Shown: piece after piece, positions 61,356 to 64,000 of the stretch | Layout: each line of letters begins with the position of its first letter | Numbering within the stretch: position 1 is the stretch's first letter | NCBI GenBank assembly: GCA_021151525.1 | Contig: JAGKXD010000002.1 | Coordinates: forward strand, 1 to 64,000 | Source of the DNA: Cellvibrionaceae bacterium | Lineage (GTDB): Bacteria; Pseudomonadota; Gammaproteobacteria; Pseudomonadales; Cellvibrionaceae | Direction: 5' to 3' | Length of the DNA stretch: 64,000 nt | Notes under the pieces: generated by a model | What the model was told of the DNA's origin: nothing | The model's database searches: none | Seen by the model: only the letters and a program-made list of their open reading frames with translations | Program-made: the position numbers and the translations under genes

Positions 61356-63383
61356 ATGAAGAAATACCTACTAGCCTCGGTCAGCTGCATGGTGCTCGCT
61401 GCGGCGGCGCAAGCAGATACATACAGTTTGAAATCACCCAATTCACGTGTTCAAGTGGACTTAAGCAACAACGGTAACGGCCTGAGTTACACCGTGAGTT
61501 TGGACGGCAAGCAGTTCATCAGCGAATCTTCATTGGGCTTGATTATCAATGACTTACCCATCGGCAAAAATGAAATGCAATTTGTGGGTAAAGAAGAATC
61601 CAGCGTAAATACCAGCTTTAATTTGGTCGTGGGTAGAACCAAAAGCGTTGCCGATCACTACAACACTTACACTTTGAAATTCACCGCGAAAGACGAGCGT
61701 AAACTTAATTTGAATCTAATCGTTCGTGCCTATGACGAAGGTGTGGCGATTCGCTACCAATTGCCTAATCAATCTGGTTTAACGCAATTCACTATTCAAA
61801 ATGAATTGACTCGTTTTGGCTTTGCGGATGATTACAGCTGTTTTGGTCTCAACCTCGGCAAATTTGCCAACAGCCATGAAGGCGAGTTTGACCCTGTAAA
61901 AGCTTCTTCAATTCGCGAACACAACCTCTACGATAATCCGCTGGTATGTAAAACCGGCGTAGGGCAAACCACATTTGCGCTAGCCGAATCTGATGTGCGC
62001 GATTATCCCGGCTCATGGTTTACCGGTCGTGGTGATGGTGAAAATGGTGTAGATATTCGTTTAACTCCTCGTTTTGATAGCCGCCCTGATGGTTTGGAGA
62101 AGGCTTCAGTAAGAGCCAACATGACTACAGACGGATTCAAAACGCCTTGGCGCGTCATCATGTTGGGTGACACGCCGGGCAAGCTGACAGAATCATCTTT
62201 AATTGCTGCCTTGGGTGAACCAACTCAACTCAAAGATACAAGCTGGATTAAACCCGGTAAAACGGCGTGGGATTGGTGGAATGACAATCAAGTAGTGTTT
62301 GGAAAAGGCGCCACCGCTGCCAAGCCCGGCATGAATACCGATACCTACAAAGCTTATATCGATTTCGCCGCTACCCTTGGCTTGGATTACATTCTCATTG
62401 ACGAAGGTTGGCACCAAGGTTCAACAACTACCAGTAAACCCGGTTCAGATGTGCTGAAACCTGTTGCTGCTATGGATATGCCAGCACTACTCCGTTATGC
62501 GAAAAGTAAAAAGATCGGTATTTGGGTGTGGTTGCAGTGGAAACAACTGGATTGGCAAATGGAAGACGCCTTGGCCACTTATGAGAAATGGGGCATTAAG
62601 GGCATCAAAGTTGATTTTATGGATCGCTCAGATCAAGAGATGGTGGATTACTTTCACAAGCTGCTTTCAACCGCAGCTAAATATCACATCATGGTGGATT
62701 TACACGGTGCCTATCCGCCTAACGGCTTGGTGAGAACTTACCCCAACTTTATCACCCAAGAGGGTGTAATGGGCGCTGAGTACAACAAGTGGAGTGGCCG
62801 CGTAACGGCAACACATAATGTGACTCTGCCATTCACTCGTATGATTCTCGGCCCCATTGATTACACACCCGGCGGCTTCCGTCATGCAACGCCAGAAGAA
62901 TTTCCAAAACTGCGTCGCAATACTTTGCCCTACGTAAAAACAACACGCGGCCAAGCGGTTGCCATGTATGTTGTTTACGACAGCCCACTGCAAATGTTGG
63001 CGGATTCTCCCATCACCTATTCAAAAACAGAAGGTGCTTGGCCGAAACCAAAAAGCGATTGGGAAGATGGTTTGGAATTTATCAAAGACGTTCCAACAAC
63101 CTGGGATGAGACGCGAATTTTGCAGGGTGATATTGGTCAGTACATTGTCAGCGCACGTCGCAAAGGTAAGGATTGGTACATTGGTGCAATGACCAACGAA
63201 GCGGGGCGAACCTTAACAATTCCGCTCAACTTTTTGGATAAAGGCAATTACAAGGTTCAAACCTGGCAAGATGGAAAAACAATTTCCACTTTAACTAAAG
63301 CAGATTCAACACACACAAGTGCGGACAGTTTAACGCTGACCTTGGCGCCATCTGGCGGTGCAGTAGTTCTGTTGAAAAAATAA
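61356..63383 (+). CDS. GH97 family glycoside hydrolase (alpha-glucosidase/alpha-galactosidase)
   Basis: The 675-residue exported protein has a signal peptide (about 1-20, AAAQA), an N-terminal beta-supersandwich (about 22-270), a TIM barrel (TAWDWWND near 305, LDYILIDEGWHQGS near 345, GIGIWVWLQW, GIKGIKVDFMDRSDQEMV near 420, then LHGAYPPNGLVRTYPNFITQEGVMGAEYNKW) and a C-terminal beta-domain. This is the GH97 plan. The family contains both inverting alpha-glucosidases and retaining alpha-galactosidases; the Asp in VDFMDR might be the retaining nucleophile, but I cannot decide. I used the ATG at 61356 with AGGAG at 61345-61349. Confidence 0.92.
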   Translation: MKKYLLASVSCMVLAAAAQADTYSLKSPNSRVQVDLSNNGNGLSYTVSLDGKQFISESSLGLIINDLPIGKNEMQFVGKEESSVNTSFNLVVGRTKSVADHYNTYTLKFTAKDERKLNLNLIVRAYDEGVAIRYQLPNQSGLTQFTIQNELTRFGFADDYSCFGLNLGKFANSHEGEFDPVKASSIREHNLYDNPLVCKTGVGQTTFALAESDVRDYPGSWFTGRGDGENGVDIRLTPRFDSRPDGLEKASVRANMTTDGFKTPWRVIMLGDTPGKLTESSLIAALGEPTQLKDTSWIKPGKTAWDWWNDNQVVFGKGATAAKPGMNTDTYKAYIDFAATLGLDYILIDEGWHQGSTTTSKPGSDVLKPVAAMDMPALLRYAKSKKIGIWVWLQWKQLDWQMEDALATYEKWGIKGIKVDFMDRSDQEMVDYFHKLLSTAAKYHIMVDLHGAYPPNGLVRTYPNFITQEGVMGAEYNKWSGRVTATHNVTLPFTRMILGPIDYTPGGFRHATPEEFPKLRRNTLPYVKTTRGQAVAMYVVYDSPLQMLADSPITYSKTEGAWPKPKSDWEDGLEFIKDVPTTWDETRILQGDIGQYIVSARRKGKDWYIGAMTNEAGRTLTIPLNFLDKGNYKVQTWQDGKTISTLTKADSTHTSADSLTLTLAPSGGAVVLLKK

Positions 63384-63397
63384 TTTTCCCGCAAAGA

Positions 63398-63429
63398 ATG
63401 CCCTTCACATTTTAAATGTGGAGGGCATC
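63398..63429 (+). terminator. Long hairpin after GH97
   Basis: ATGCCCTTCACATTT pairs with AAATGTGGAGGGCAT (one G-U) in a 15-bp stem around TA. No T-run follows, so it may stabilise the mRNA end or act as a weak terminator. Confidence 0.5.
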
Positions 63430-63588
63430 TCAAATAAGAAAAAATGCATAATCTAATGATTTAAATAGTTTTTCTGGCTAAGTCTCTTGTAGTGCCATTC
63501 ACTTCCCCGTCTGTAAACTCCTATCCCTTAAGATTGCCTTAATTTTTCCGTGTAAGACTTAATCCAACTCTTTCATGATTGGTGTCTT

Positions 63589-64000
63589 ATGAATCATTCT
63601 CCTCGCTATCATGTGCTTACCCAGCTAATACATTGGCTAACTTTTTTTGCAATAGCTGCTGTACTTATTGCAGTTTGCTTACGCGAATTTACTGAAGACG
63701 ACGATTTGCGGTTGCAGTTGCTCAACCTGCACAGGTCACTCGGGGTGCTGGTATTGGTACTCTTTGTGATTCGCCTTGTGGTTCGATATTTCTATTTTTT
63801 CACGCACGTCACAGCTGATTTGCCCAAGATTTTAAGACGCTTGGCAGGTGCAGGGCACATCTTTATTTATTCACTTTTATTTTTTGTTCCTTTAGTGGGG
63901 TGGCTATACACCAACGCTGCCGGAAAACCTGTGTTGTTTTTTGGTGGAATTCAATTGCCTGCATTACTCCATAAAAACCGAGCGCTTGCAGAAAATTTAG
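63589..64000 (+). CDS. Cytochrome b561 family protein, partial (runs off the window)
   Basis: The ATG at 63589 opens a frame that stays open to the window end, giving 137 residues so far. It begins MNHSPRYHVLTQLIHWLTFFAI and has conserved histidines in LIHW (15), LNLHRSLG, AGHIFIY and LLHKN, with helices at about 10-32, 47-65 and 88-107. This fits the bacterial cytochrome b561 (CybB-like) family, a diheme inner-membrane protein that can take electrons from quinol or reduce superoxide. The C-terminal helix is outside the window. Confidence 0.88.
   Translation, partial: MNHSPRYHVLTQLIHWLTFFAIAAVLIAVCLREFTEDDDLRLQLLNLHRSLGVLVLVLFVIRLVVRYFYFFTHVTADLPKILRRLAGAGHIFIYSLLFFVPLVGWLYTNAAGKPVLFFGGIQLPALLHKNRALAENL

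Overview
The window looks like a chromosomal segment of a polysaccharide-degrading gammaproteobacterium close to Cellvibrio. The housekeeping order (dapB, carA, carB, greA ... yhbY, ftsH, folP, glmM, tpiA, secG, tRNA-Leu; then rpe, trpE/G/D/C, a Vfr/CRP regulator and osmC) is that of pseudomonads and relatives. The long poly-serine linkers and the GH16/GH3/GH97 enzymes at the right end are typical of Cellvibrionaceae. The genus is inferred, not tested.

Layout. 1-7.3 kb: lysine, pyrimidine/arginine and transcription-elongation genes, with a strongly folded RNA between carA and carB. 7.3-33.2 kb: about 26 kb of accessory DNA between greA and yhbY, which are neighbours in E. coli and Pseudomonas. 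It carries a PEP-CTERM protein, two Xre/MbcA/ParS-type antitoxin-like genes, a possible papain-fold protein, an Abi-C (HEPN-like) gene, a MerR/MerT-like pair, an eight-gene CusBA plus CzcCBA plus MFS metal-efflux block, phosphatases, and a putative restriction module (N6-adenine methyltransferase, PD-(D/E)xK-like partner, divergent BrxR/CapW-type WYL regulator). A zinc-ribbon DDE transposase-like gene stands at the right edge. A 47-column imperfect repeat (40 identities) lies in inverted orientation at 8099-8145 and 33179-33222, with an outward-acting terminator in each copy. The 25-kb interior may therefore be, or have been, one transposon-like unit.

33.2-48.5 kb: core genes again. yhbY and ftsH are adjacent with no rlmE between them, and ftsH has a sigma-32-like promoter. 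A GGA-rich intergenic segment ending in a strong terminator (40.5-40.7 kb) looks like a Csr/Rsm-type small RNA. The trp cluster is split by two small unrelated genes. 48.7-54.1 kb: OsmC, an unusual NRAMP-type transporter and a four-gene MCE lipid-transport operon. 54.5-63.4 kb: a beta-glucan and alpha-glycoside utilisation region with a GH16 laminarinase carrying two CBM56-like modules, a GH3 lipoprotein enzyme broken by a one-base frameshift, and a GH97 enzyme, with ridA and yejK/ndpA between. A cytochrome b561 gene runs off the right edge.

How the parts work together: the metal block exports Cu/Ag and Zn/Co/Cd-type ions, while the restriction, Abi-C and antitoxin-like genes form a probable defence cargo on the same element. 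At the right end, GH16 would cut laminarin-like beta-1,3-glucan, GH3 would release glucose from the oligomers if its frame is intact in the cell, and GH97 would act on alpha-linked sugars.
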